In this document: in pieces, positions 9,584 through 18,484 of the stretch | How positions within the stretch are numbered: the first letter of the stretch is position 1 | Layout of the letters: every line of letters starts with the position of its first letter | Notes under the pieces: model-generated | Told to the model about the DNA's origin: nothing | The model's database searches: none | Seen by the model: the letters and a program-made list of their open reading frames with translations, nothing else | Made by a program: the position numbers and the translations under genes | NCBI RefSeq assembly: GCF_009832905.1 | Contig: NZ_CP047135.1 | Span: 4,541,001-4,605,000 of the forward strand | Direction: 5' to 3' | Length of the DNA stretch: 64,000 nt | Origin: Stenotrophomonas sp. 364 | Lineage (GTDB): Bacteria; Pseudomonadota; Gammaproteobacteria; Xanthomonadales; Xanthomonadaceae

Positions 9584-10526
9584 GTAGAGCCGACCGTTGG
9601 TCGGCTGCCCTCCCCAGGGCCACCGACACCGCCGTGCGCGTCAGCCGACCAACGGTCGGCTCTACGTCGGCGGGCCGGCGAACGTTTACCGGATAAGAAC
9701 CGGTAGAGCCGACCGTTGTTCGGCTGCTCTCCCCAGGGCCACCGACGCTGCCGGTGCGCGTCAGCCGACCAACGGTCGGCTCTACGTTGGCGGGTCGGCG
9801 AACGTTTACCGGATAAGAACCGGTAGAGCCGACCGTTGGTCGGCTGCTCTCCCCGGGGCCACCGACACCGCCCGTGCGCGTCAGCCGACCAACGGTCGGC
9901 TCTACGTTGGCGGGCCGGCGAACGTTTACCGGATAAGAACAGGTAGAGCCGACCGTTGGTCGGCTGCTCTCCCAGGCCACCGACACCACCCGTGCGCGTC
10001 AGCCGACCAATGGTCGGCTCTACGTCGGCGGGCCGGCGAACGTTTACCGGATAAGAACAGGTAGAGCCGACCGTTGGTCGGCTGCTCTCCCCAAGGCCAC
10101 CGACACCGCCCGTGTGCGTCAGCCGACCAACGGTCGGCTCTACGTTGGCGGGGCGGCGAACGTTTACCTGATAAAAACCGGTAGAGCCGACCGTTGGTCG
10201 GCTGCCCTCCCCAGGGCCACCGACACCGCCGTGCGCGTCAGCCGACCAACGGTCGGCTCTACGTTGGCGGGCCGGCGAACGTTTACCGGATAAGAACCGG
10301 TAGAGCCGACCGTTGGTCGGCTGCTCTCCCCAGGGCCACCGACACCGCCCGTGTGCGTCAGCCGACCAACGGTCGGCTCTACGTCGGCGGGTCGGCGAAC
10401 GTTTACCTGACGAGAACCGGTAGAGCCGACCGTTGGTCGGCTGCTCTCCCCAGGGCACCGACACCGCCCGTGTGCGTCAGCCGACCAACGGTCGGCTCTA
10501 CGTTGGCGGGTCGGCGAACGTTTACC
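9584..10526. repeat. Tandem array of eight ~119-bp units, each with two inverted SMAG/REP palindromes
   Basis: Forward GTAGAGCCGACCGTTG copies begin at 9584, 9703, 9823, 9943, 10061, 10181, 10300 and 10420, a period of 118-120 bases. Each unit also has a reverse copy about 70 bases downstream and then a conserved spacer containing GGCGAACGTTTACC and GATAAGAACCGG. That makes sixteen palindromes in under 1 kb between two convergent genes. Single-base differences between units show they are diverging copies. Confidence 0.95.
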
Positions 10527-10545
10527 CGTCGGCGGGCGGCGGGCA

Positions 10546-12030
10546 TTACCCGTCGGCGCTTACCGTGCGGCCTCGCGCCCAGTCGCGCAGTGCGGTGACC
10601 TGTTCGGCCATCAGCACCGACAGCGGCCGGCTGCTGCGGATCTCAGCCATCAGCAGGTCGGTGTCCAGCATGCGCTCCTCGGCATGGGCCGCGTACAGCC
10701 CGGCCACCACCGCCTGTTCGATCTCGGCGCCGGAGAAGCCGTCGGCGGCGGCGGCCAGGGCCGGCAGCGCGAAATCGTCGGCATTGAGCTGGCGCCGGCC
10801 CAGGTGCAGGCGCAGCAGCTCCACCCGCGTGTTGGCGTCGGGCAGGTCGACGAAGAAGATCTCGTCGAAGCGGCCCTTGCGCAGCAGTTCGGCCGGCAGT
10901 TCGTGCACCTGGTTGGCGGTGGCCACGATGAACACCGCGCCCTTGCGCTCGGCCAGCCAGGTCAGCAGGTAGCCCAGCACGCGCCGCGACACCCCGCCGT
11001 CCTCGCCACCGCTGGCCAGGCCCTTCTCGATCTCGTCGATCCACAGCACGCACGGCGCCAGCTGCTCGGCCGACGCCAGGGCGTCGCGCAGGTTCTTCTC
11101 GGTCTCGCCGTGGTACTTGTCATACAGGCTGCCGAAGTCCAGCCGCAGCAGCGGCACCCCGAAGCCGGCGGCCGTGGCCTTGGCCAGCATCGACTTGCCA
11201 CAGCCCTGTACCCCGAGCAGCAGCATCCCCTTGGGCGGGTCCAGCCCGGCCGGGCCTTGCCCGCCGAGGAACACCGGACGGCGCTGGTTGACCCAGCGCT
11301 TGAGCCGGTTGGCCCCGGCCACGTCGGCAAAGCGGGTGGTGTCGTATTCAAAGTGAAGGTGGCCGGCGCGGTTGAGCAGCTCGAACTTGAGCCGGGCCAG
11401 TTGCGGCAGGTCGTCCTGGCTGAGCGCGCCGTCGGCGAAGATCAACTGCCGGCCGATGCGGCGCGCGTCCACCATGCTCAGGCCGCGCAGGTTGTGCAGG
11501 ATCTTCTTGACCGCCTCGTTGTCCACCTCCACCCGCCGCCCGCCGTTCTCGCGGGCGTAGGCTTCAGCCTCTTCGCGCAGCATCTTCAGCAGCGCGTTGA
11601 GGTCGGGCAGGCGCGGGTTGAAGCGGGTGGCCAGGGCTTCCAGCTCGGCCGGCAGCTCCACCTTGGCCCCGATCAGCACCAGTACGTGGGCTTCGCAGTG
11701 GCGGCGCTGGATCAGGTCGCGCAGCGCGCGCTGGTGGCTGGCATAGCCAAGGTAGGGGTGGAAATCGAGCAGCAGGTAGATGCCGCGCTGTTCGGCCTGG
11801 CGGATCATCTGCAGCGCCGAACTGGCATCGGGGGGGCCGACCGCGTCGTCCTCGCGGTCCATGTCGATGCGGCGCAGGCCTTCGGTGATGGACCAGCGGT
11901 GCAGGGCTCGCCAGACATGCATCAGGGTCTGCCGGAACAGCTCCACGATGCGACCCTCGTCCTGGGTCTCGATGATGATCAGCGGGGTGTTGGCGCGGAT
12001 CAGCGCGCTCAGGTCCTGTAACTCGCTCAT
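10546..12030 (-). CDS. Ycf46-like AAA+ family ATPase
   Basis: The 494-residue protein has an N-terminal region of about 230 residues typical of Ycf46-type ATPases (MSELQDLSALIRANTPLIII). A AAA+ module follows, with Walker A GVQGCGKS at 273-280, Walker B VLWIDEIE at 328-335, and a sensor region with ATANQ. Ycf46-like proteins are linked to photosynthesis regulation in cyanobacteria; their role in gammaproteobacteria is unknown. The start is ATG 12030; the open frame extends upstream to 12294 but without similarity. It is convergent with the AEC gene across the repeat array. Confidence 0.85.
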   Translation of the reverse strand: MSELQDLSALIRANTPLIIIETQDEGRIVELFRQTLMHVWRALHRWSITEGLRRIDMDREDDAVGPPDASSALQMIRQAEQRGIYLLLDFHPYLGYASHQRALRDLIQRRHCEAHVLVLIGAKVELPAELEALATRFNPRLPDLNALLKMLREEAEAYARENGGRRVEVDNEAVKKILHNLRGLSMVDARRIGRQLIFADGALSQDDLPQLARLKFELLNRAGHLHFEYDTTRFADVAGANRLKRWVNQRRPVFLGGQGPAGLDPPKGMLLLGVQGCGKSMLAKATAAGFGVPLLRLDFGSLYDKYHGETEKNLRDALASAEQLAPCVLWIDEIEKGLASGGEDGGVSRRVLGYLLTWLAERKGAVFIVATANQVHELPAELLRKGRFDEIFFVDLPDANTRVELLRLHLGRRQLNADDFALPALAAAADGFSGAEIEQAVVAGLYAAHAEERMLDTDLLMAEIRSSRPLSVLMAEQVTALRDWARGRTVSADG

Positions 12031-12160
12031 GCCGGCTTGCAGTCCATTGGATCGCGCACGATAGCAAAGCGCCGCCCGGTGCAGGGGTTCAGCAGCGCGA
12101 CTATCTCCGTCACGGACGGCGGTGTACGCTGCGACGACGTTCCCCGGAAGCGAGGCTGGC

Positions 12161-12793
12161 ATGAAGACGATCCTGGTAGCCGGTTCCAAGGGTGGGGTGG
12201 GCAAGACCACCGTCGCCACCCACCTGGCGGCGCATGCCGCATTGGACGGCAAACGGACCGTGCTGGCCGACGCCGACCCGCAGGGCTCCAGCACCCGCTG
12301 GGCACAGCGCCGCGCGGTGCTGGAAAGCGCCGTGCTGCCGGTGGACGTCTACCGCAAGAAGGGCTGGGAGAAGCTGATCCCCGACGGCACCGACGAAGTG
12401 GTCATCGACGCACCGGCCGGGGCATTGGCCGACGATCTGGGCCACTTCCTTGACGTTGCCGATGCCGTGGTGGTGCCGGTGCTGCCCTCGGCGCTGGACA
12501 TCGAAGCCATCGTCGGCTTCCTCAACAGCCTGTCCAAGGTGCCGCGCGTGCACCGTCGCGCGCTGCCGGTGGGGCTGATCCTCAACCGTACCAAGCCGTG
12601 GACCCAGACCTCCCAGCAGGCCATCCAGATGCTGGCCGAGTGGCCGTATGACGTTGTGGCGCAGCTGCGCGACAGCCAGAGTTACGTGGTGATGGTCGGG
12701 CTGGGACGCAGCCTGTTCGATTACCGCTCCGCGCAGGTGCGCGAGCACCAGAGTGACTGGGAGCCACTGTTGAAGTGGCTGAAGAAAGCCTGA
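12161..12793 (+). CDS. ParA-family ATPase
   Basis: The 210-residue protein starts [19 protein letters not shown], with the deviant Walker A KGGVGKTT of ParA/MinD ATPases, then DADPQGSS (Walker A') and VVIDAPAG (Walker B). It is an orphan: no parB or plasmid partition gene is adjacent. It is followed by and nearly abuts sixA, so the pair is probably cotranscribed. It may position a cellular cargo rather than a chromosome. Confidence 0.85.
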   Translation: MKTILVAGSKGGVGKTTVATHLAAHAALDGKRTVLADADPQGSSTRWAQRRAVLESAVLPVDVYRKKGWEKLIPDGTDEVVIDAPAGALADDLGHFLDVADAVVVPVLPSALDIEAIVGFLNSLSKVPRVHRRALPVGLILNRTKPWTQTSQQAIQMLAEWPYDVVAQLRDSQSYVVMVGLGRSLFDYRSAQVREHQSDWEPLLKWLKKA

Positions 12794-12810
12794 TCCGGAA
12801 GAGAGCCTTT

Positions 12811-13287
12811 ATGCGAGAACTGATCCTGCTGCGCCATGCCCACGCCGAAGCCGCCAGTACCGGCCAGGCCGACCTTGACCGTCCGCTGTCACCGATCGGC
12901 CTGGCCGAAGCGGAAGCGGCCGGCCGCTGGTTGAAGGAGAACAACCTGCTGCCCGATTGCGTGCTGTGCTCGCCGGCGCGGCGCACCCGCGAAACCCTGG
13001 AGGCCGTGCTGGGCATCACCGGCTTTGTCGAAAAGCGCCTGGAAGATGCCGTCTACGACGCCACCCCGGGCACCCTGATGGGCCTGATCGAGGCCCGTGG
13101 GGATGTCGACCGGCTGCTGGTGGTCGGGCACAACCCCGGCCTGGAACAGCTGGTGGCCCTGCTCAGTGAAGGCACCAGCAGCGATTACCGCGGCATGCCG
13201 CCGGGCGGCATCGCGGTGCTGTCGGTGGACGGCAAGGCCAGCATCGAGCCAGGCGTGGCCACCCTGACCGCCTTCTGGTGGCCGTAG
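12811..13287 (+). CDS. sixA: Phosphohistidine phosphatase SixA
   Basis: The 158-residue protein begins MRELILLRHAHAEAAS. It has the RHA catalytic motif of the histidine-phosphatase superfamily near residue 8 and VVGHNPGLEQL with the second catalytic histidine. SixA removes phosphate from phosphohistidine in phosphorelay and PTS proteins. The start is ATG 12811, 17 bases after parA, with GGAAGAGAG upstream. The next gene begins three bases after its stop. Confidence 0.88.
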   Translation: MRELILLRHAHAEAASTGQADLDRPLSPIGLAEAEAAGRWLKENNLLPDCVLCSPARRTRETLEAVLGITGFVEKRLEDAVYDATPGTLMGLIEARGDVDRLLVVGHNPGLEQLVALLSEGTSSDYRGMPPGGIAVLSVDGKASIEPGVATLTAFWWP

Positions 13288-13290
13288 CCC

Positions 13291-13881
13291 ATGGCGGTAG
13301 TGCGCGCGTTGTTGGGCTGCCTGCTGGCACTGGCAGCCGAAGCGGCCTGCGCTGAACCGCCGGCGCCTGCCCCGCGCCAGGTGCTGGAATTCGATACCGC
13401 GCGTTCGCGCTTCGGTTTCGAGATCCGCACCCGGCTGGGGCAGCGCATCGAAGGGGTGTTCCCGCGCTTCGAGGGACGTATCGAGGTGCTGTCCGACGGG
13501 CGCCACCAGGTGCACCTGCGGATGTTCACCCGCTACGTGGAAATACCCGGCAAGACCCGCTACACCGGCTGGATGCGCGGCGAAGAGTTCTTCGATTCGG
13601 CGCGCTATCCGGTGGTCGAGTTCGACTCGGTGCCTTACTGGCCCGAGGTCGTGGACAAGGGCGGCGGGGTGGAGGGCCGGTTGATCCTGCGCGGGGTGAG
13701 CCACCCGGAGACCCTGCGGGTGGAGCCGGCGGAGTGCCCCCGGGCCGGGTATGATTGCGACGTGGTCAGCCGCGGCAATGTGCAGCGAGGCCGGTATGGA
13801 ATGGACAGCTGGCAGCTTGCCTTGAGTGATCGAGTGACCTTCGTATTGCGAGCGCGTCTGAGCGAGGCGCCGAAACCGTGA
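13291..13881 (+). CDS. YceI-family periplasmic protein
   Basis: The 196-residue protein has a signal peptide (about residues 1-21, ending near AACAEP) and a YceI lipocalin-like domain. Visible motifs are LEFDTARSRFGFEI, the MRGEEFFDSARYPVVEFDS stretch and LILRGVSHPETL. YceI proteins bind isoprenoid-like lipids in the periplasm. It lies three bases after sixA, and its stop overlaps the start of the phospholipase D gene (GTGA). Confidence 0.85.
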   Translation: MAVVRALLGCLLALAAEAACAEPPAPAPRQVLEFDTARSRFGFEIRTRLGQRIEGVFPRFEGRIEVLSDGRHQVHLRMFTRYVEIPGKTRYTGWMRGEEFFDSARYPVVEFDSVPYWPEVVDKGGGVEGRLILRGVSHPETLRVEPAECPRAGYDCDVVSRGNVQRGRYGMDSWQLALSDRVTFVLRARLSEAPKP

Positions 13882-15944
13882 ACCCATTGTTGAAGATCGG
13901 GCTGCTGGCACTGCTGTTGCTGGTCAGCGGCTGTGCCTCGCTGTCCAACGCCGAGCGTGACCGCGCGGCCGGCATTGCCGTGCAGGCGCGTTCAACCGTG
14001 GTCGAGTGCAGCCAGGCGGACCGCTGCGCGCTCGATTCGCCGCTGCGCGGACTGGGCGGCAAGGCGTTTGCTGCCTCCACCGAGGCCGCCCCGCAGCACT
14101 ACGCCACCATCATCGATGAGGGCGAGGTGTCGCTGGTGGCGCGGCTGAACCTGATCCGCAGCGCCACCCGCAGCATCGACCTGCAGACCTACATCTTCGA
14201 CAAGGACGACAGCGCCCGGCTGGTGCTGGATGAACTGCTCGGCGCGGCCCGGCGCGGGGTCAAGGTCCGGGTGCTGATCGACCAGCTCTCGGCGATTTCC
14301 GACCTGGAGATCCTGGGGGCACTGGCCAGCAGCCACCAGAACTTCGAGCTGCGGGTGTACAACCCGACCTTCGGCAAGGCGCGGTTGAACTACTTCGATT
14401 ACGCCGGCAGCGTGCTGTGCTGCTTCCGCCGCTTCAACCAGCGCATGCACAACAAGCTGCTGGTGATCGACGACGCACTGGGCGTGGTCGGTGGCCGCAA
14501 CTACCAGGACGACTATTACGACTGGGACAGCGAATACAACTTCCGCGACCGCGACGTCCTGGTGGCAGGCCCGGAAGTGCGCGAAATGGCAGCCAACTTC
14601 GATGCGTTCTGGCGCGCGCCGCGCAGCGTGCCGGCCGAACGCCTCAACGACGTCGGCGGCCTGCTGCTCAAGCACGGCGCACCGCCGATGCCCCCGGCCG
14701 AGTTCCGCCACCCGCAGCGGATCGCGCGGGTCAGCGATGAAGCCAACGACCCCGCCTACGTCACCCGTGCGTTTGTCGACACCGCCCTGCCGGTGGCGTC
14801 GGTGCGCTATGTGGCCGACCTGCCGCGAAAGCACCGCCGCGAACGGCCCAGCCAACCGGCCAACGGCCAGCACGTCACCGAGCCACAGCTGGACGCACTG
14901 ATTTCCAGCGCGCAGACCGAAGTGCTGCTGCAGACGCCCTACCTGGTGCTGTCCAAGCCCGCCCGCAAGCTGTTCTCCGACCTGCGCAAGCGCGCGCAGC
15001 CGCCGCGCATCGTGGTGTCGTCCAACAGCCTGGCCGCCACCGACAACCCGATCGTCTACGCGCTTTCCTACAAGTACAAGCGGCGCAACCTGCGCGAACT
15101 GGGCTTCAACATCTACGAGTACAAGCCCTTCCCGCTCGATGCCCCGGTCGACTACCGCAACCTGCTACCGGCCCCACTGGGCGAGGCGCCGCCGTCGGAC
15201 GGCAAGCGCAGCAGCCTGATCGGTGGCAGCGCGGCGGGCAGCAATGCGCGCGGCAGTGCCGGCAACGGCGACCGCCGGCGCACCGAGCCCGACGCGGTCG
15301 TGGACGCCGATACCACGGCCAGCGCCAGCCCGCGGCAGGCAACCCCCGGCCCGGCGGCGCGCCGCCGCACCGACGGCAGCGTGGTCGAGCGCCGCGTGCT
15401 GCGCGCCGAAACCCGGCCGTCGTTCCTGGGCACCAAGGCCGTCAACAAGCCGCTGCCGGTCACCCGCACCGGCGCGCGCATGGGCCTGCATGCCAAGTCG
15501 ATGGTGGTGGACCGCCGCATCGGCGTGATCGGCACGCACAACTTCGATCCGCGCAGCGAGAACTACAACACCGAAGGCGCGGTGATCATCGATGACCCGG
15601 TGTTTGCCGAAGCGCTGGCGCAGAGCATCCTGCGCGACATCCACCCGCAGAACTCCTGGACGGTGGCGCCGCGTACCAAGCCGCCGGTGTTGTCCGGGTT
15701 GAACTACAGCGTCGGCAAGGCGTCCGAGGCACTGCCCGTGCTGGACTTCTGGCCGTGGCGCTACGCCACCGATTACGAGTTCCAGCCCGGTCCGGACTGC
15801 CCCGCGCCGCTGCGTCGGCAGCACGAGGACTTCCATAAGTGCTACGTGGCCGTTGGCGATTTCCCCGAGGTCAACGTCGGCCCGAAATGGCTGCTGGTGC
15901 GCATGCTGACCGCTTTCGGCGCCGGCCTGGTACCCATCCTGTAA
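13878..15944 (+). CDS. Phospholipase D-family lipoprotein, cardiolipin synthase-like
   Basis: The 688-residue protein starts at GTG, overlapping the YceI stop by four bases. A lipobox (LLVSGCAS, cysteine near residue 17) suggests a lipoprotein. Two HKD catalytic motifs are present: HNKLLVIDDALGVVGGRNY and HAKSMVVDRRIGVIGTHNFD. The architecture resembles ClsC/YmdC-type phospholipid synthases, though a nuclease-like PLD activity cannot be excluded. A low-complexity insertion rich in Arg, Ser, Ala and Thr (about residues 435-510) separates the two catalytic halves and is longer than usual. Confidence 0.88.
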   Translation: MNPLLKIGLLALLLLVSGCASLSNAERDRAAGIAVQARSTVVECSQADRCALDSPLRGLGGKAFAASTEAAPQHYATIIDEGEVSLVARLNLIRSATRSIDLQTYIFDKDDSARLVLDELLGAARRGVKVRVLIDQLSAISDLEILGALASSHQNFELRVYNPTFGKARLNYFDYAGSVLCCFRRFNQRMHNKLLVIDDALGVVGGRNYQDDYYDWDSEYNFRDRDVLVAGPEVREMAANFDAFWRAPRSVPAERLNDVGGLLLKHGAPPMPPAEFRHPQRIARVSDEANDPAYVTRAFVDTALPVASVRYVADLPRKHRRERPSQPANGQHVTEPQLDALISSAQTEVLLQTPYLVLSKPARKLFSDLRKRAQPPRIVVSSNSLAATDNPIVYALSYKYKRRNLRELGFNIYEYKPFPLDAPVDYRNLLPAPLGEAPPSDGKRSSLIGGSAAGSNARGSAGNGDRRRTEPDAVVDADTTASASPRQATPGPAARRRTDGSVVERRVLRAETRPSFLGTKAVNKPLPVTRTGARMGLHAKSMVVDRRIGVIGTHNFDPRSENYNTEGAVIIDDPVFAEALAQSILRDIHPQNSWTVAPRTKPPVLSGLNYSVGKASEALPVLDFWPWRYATDYEFQPGPDCPAPLRRQHEDFHKCYVAVGDFPEVNVGPKWLLVRMLTAFGAGLVPIL

Positions 15945-15969
15945 TCCCTTGGTTCCACGGAGCTGCTGC

Positions 15970-16407
15970 ATGTCCCAGGTATTCCGCGAGGCGGTGTCGA
16001 TCGAGGCACTCAACGCGCTCAGCCGCAACACCCTGATCGACCACCTGGGCATCGTCTTTACCGCCGCCGGTGAGGACTGGGTCAGCGCCACCATGCCGGT
16101 GGACGCACGCACCCGCCAGCCCTACGGCATCCTGCACGGTGGCGCGTCGGTGGTGCTGGCCGAAACGCTCGGCAGCAGCGCCGGCAATCTGTGCGTGGAT
16201 ACCACCCAGCAGGTGTGCGTCGGCCTGGAGATCAACGCCAACCACATCCGCGCCATGCGCGGCGGTGTGGTCACCGGCACCGCGCGTGCGGTGCACGTGG
16301 GCCGCAGCACCCATGTCTGGGACATCCGCATCGAAGACGAGGGCGGCCGCCTGGTGTGCACCTCACGGCTGACGTTAGCCGTGGTGCCGGCGGTCGCCCC
16401 GGTCTGA
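15970..16407 (+). CDS. Hotdog-fold acyl-CoA thioesterase (PaaI/YdiI type)
   Basis: The 145-residue hotdog protein has LGIVFTAAGEDWVSATMPVD and PYGILHGGASVVLAETLGS, the HGGA helix motif with a catalytic glutamate of the PaaI/EntH/YdiI group. It probably hydrolyses an acyl- or aryl-CoA. Start ATG 15970 (MSQVFREAV) is preferred over 15949. It lies 25 bases after the phospholipase D gene. Confidence 0.85.
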   Translation: MSQVFREAVSIEALNALSRNTLIDHLGIVFTAAGEDWVSATMPVDARTRQPYGILHGGASVVLAETLGSSAGNLCVDTTQQVCVGLEINANHIRAMRGGVVTGTARAVHVGRSTHVWDIRIEDEGGRLVCTSRLTLAVVPAVAPV

Positions 16408-16443
16408 TCGCTGCACTGCATGGATGCTGTGTTGCGTCGGTCG

Positions 16444-16467
16444 CCACAGTGCGCCGGCGCACTGTGG
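16444..16467. repeat. Perfect 24-bp palindrome
   Basis: CCACAGTGCGCC is followed directly by its reverse complement, in the 180-base gap between the thioesterase and plsC. There is no T-tract, so it is not a classical terminator; it may be a degenerate REP element or an mRNA end-stabilising hairpin. Confidence 0.7.
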
Positions 16468-16588
16468 GTGTGGGCGCTGTGCCGCAACCGGGCAGCGGCT
16501 TGACCCCTTGCGGTCGCTGGCCCTCCCGCGTTATCGATTTGGCCGGTTGCGGCTGGCAGACCCTGCGGCGCTCGGGTATCGTGCGCGG

Positions 16589-17380
16589 ATGAATTCCCCC
16601 ACCCCGGCCTCACGTGGCGGCGTGGCGCGTGTGTGCCGATACCTGTACCGCGTACCGCTGCTGCTGGTCCACCTGTTGCTGTTCCTGCCGATGCTGCTGA
16701 TCGCCATGCTGCCCCCGTGGGGACGCGTGCTCGTGGGCAACCGTCCGTTCGAGCACGTCGCGGTCAATGCATGGTCCAGCGGCCTGATGTGGATCTTCGG
16801 TTTCCGCCTGCACCGGATCGGTACGCCGCTGCCCGGTGCGGTGCTGTTCGTGGCAAATCACGTCAGCTGGGTCGACATCAACATGCTGCACAGCCAGCGC
16901 ATGATGGGCTTCGTGGCCAAGCGCGAGATCGCCAGCTGGCCGGTGGTGGGCTGGTTGGCCGCCCGCGGCCAGACCATCTTCCACCAGCGCGGCAGCACCG
17001 AGTCGCTGGGCGGGGTGATGCAGGAAATGGTCGTTCGCCTGCGCGAGGGCAAGGCCGTGGGCGTGTTCCCCGAGGGACGCACCCGGGGCGGCCATGAAGT
17101 GGGCCCGTTCCACGCCCGCATCTTCCAGGCCGCGGTGGAAGCCCAGGTCCCGGTGCAGCCGGTGGCGCTGCGCTATGGCTGGCGCGGCGACGCCCAGACC
17201 ATCGTGGCGTTCGGCCCGGGCGAGAGCTTCTTCGCCAATTTCCTGCGCCTGCTGGGTGAGCCGGCCCGCCGCGCCGAGGTGCATTTCCTCGCGCCCATTG
17301 GTACGCACGACCTGGAAGGCCGTCGCCGCATCGCTGAAACTTCGCGGACGCGCATCCTGGCGGCGATGAACGCCGAGTAG
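16589..17380 (+). CDS. Lysophospholipid acyltransferase (PlsC family)
   Basis: The 263-residue membrane protein has a hydrophobic N-terminus. The acyltransferase motifs are NHVSWVD (NHx4D block I) and FPEGRTRGG (block III). It transfers an acyl chain to 1-acylglycerol-3-phosphate or a related lysolipid. Start ATG 16589 (MNSPTPASRG) is used; the longer frame upstream reads through the palindromic intergenic region. More than one PlsC-like protein may exist in the genome, so the substrate is uncertain. Confidence 0.88.
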   Translation: MNSPTPASRGGVARVCRYLYRVPLLLVHLLLFLPMLLIAMLPPWGRVLVGNRPFEHVAVNAWSSGLMWIFGFRLHRIGTPLPGAVLFVANHVSWVDINMLHSQRMMGFVAKREIASWPVVGWLAARGQTIFHQRGSTESLGGVMQEMVVRLREGKAVGVFPEGRTRGGHEVGPFHARIFQAAVEAQVPVQPVALRYGWRGDAQTIVAFGPGESFFANFLRLLGEPARRAEVHFLAPIGTHDLEGRRRIAETSRTRILAAMNAE

Positions 17381-17433
17381 CGCATGTCGGCTCTTCACGC
17401 GCCAGCGTCGCAACCGGGAGCAGGCTGCCGCCC

Positions 17434-18426
17434 ATGTTGACCGCTGCCGACTACCGCCCGCCGCGTTGGCTGCGCAATCCGCACCTGCAGTCGATGCTCA
17501 GCTCCAGCCGCATGCGCATGCAGCGCGGCCTGATGCTGCTTGCTGCCACCGGGGCGATGACCGAAGAGCTGATCCTGGACGGTGGCCAGGGCGTGCGCCT
17601 GCAGGGCTGGCACAGCCACGTGGAAGGCCGCGAGCCGATCGGCATGGCGCTGCTGTTGCACGGCTGGGAAGGCAGTGCCGAGTCCAGCTACATGCGCATG
17701 ACCGCCGCGCGCATGCTGGAGGAAGGGTTCGACGTGGTGCGGCTCAACTTCCGCGACCACGGCAACACCCACCACCTCAACCCCGGCATCTTCCACTCCA
17801 ACCGCATCGACGAAGTGGTCCATGCCGCGGGCGACATCGCCCAGCGCTGGCCGCAGCTGCCGCTGGTCGCGGCCGGTTACTCGCTGGGCGGCAACTTCGT
17901 GCTGCGCCTGGCGCTGCGTGCGCCATCGGCCGGAGTGCCGCTGCGCCGGGTGGCGTCGGTCTGCCCGGTGCTGGACCCGGCCATCACCATGGAGAGCATC
18001 GAGAACGGCCCGGCGATGTACGACTGGTATTTCCGCCGCAAGTGGGCCGGCTCGCTGCGCCGCAAGCGCGACCTGTTCCCCGAGCTGAGCGACTGGGACG
18101 ACCAGGTGCTCAAGCTCGACATCCGGGCCCTCACCGCCTGGCTGGTCGAGCACCACACCGACTTCGGCTCGCTGCAGGCGTACTTCGACGGGTATTCGAT
18201 TGCCGGCGACCGGCTGGCCGGGCTGGACGTGCCGGCCGACATCCTGATGGCCCAGGACGACCCGGTGATCCCGTTCGCCACCTTTGACGGCTGGCGCCTG
18301 CCGGCCCACGCCCACCTGGAGATCGCTCCGTGGGGCGGCCATTGCGGCTTCCTGGAAAACTGGCGCGGCGACGGCTTCTCCGAACGCTGGGTGTCCCAGC
18401 GGCTGCGCGCCGAAGCCGTGCGCTGA
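17434..18426 (+). CDS. YheT-family alpha/beta hydrolase
   Basis: The 330-residue protein has the family start PPRWLRNPHLQSML, the nucleophile elbow AGYSLGGNFVLRLAL, and a late catalytic histidine (APWGGHCGF). It matches the COG0429 group of hydrolases, whose substrates are largely unknown. It follows plsC by 53 bases on the same strand. Confidence 0.85.
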   Translation: MLTAADYRPPRWLRNPHLQSMLSSSRMRMQRGLMLLAATGAMTEELILDGGQGVRLQGWHSHVEGREPIGMALLLHGWEGSAESSYMRMTAARMLEEGFDVVRLNFRDHGNTHHLNPGIFHSNRIDEVVHAAGDIAQRWPQLPLVAAGYSLGGNFVLRLALRAPSAGVPLRRVASVCPVLDPAITMESIENGPAMYDWYFRRKWAGSLRRKRDLFPELSDWDDQVLKLDIRALTAWLVEHHTDFGSLQAYFDGYSIAGDRLAGLDVPADILMAQDDPVIPFATFDGWRLPAHAHLEIAPWGGHCGFLENWRGDGFSERWVSQRLRAEAVR

Positions 18427-18484
18427 GCCAGCGTGGCCCGGCGGGCGTGCTCTACAATCGGGGTTTGACCCACGCTGGACCGTC

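Noticed and set aside
9584-10526. Small open frames inside the SMAG array (for example 9597-10064)
   Set aside because: They translate the repeat itself (RADRWSAALP and RQPTNGRLYV periods) and have no start signals of their own.
12161-12793. Plasmid-type partition locus
   Set aside because: Only a ParA ATPase is present; there is no parB or parS-like repeat, and the neighbours are chromosomal genes.
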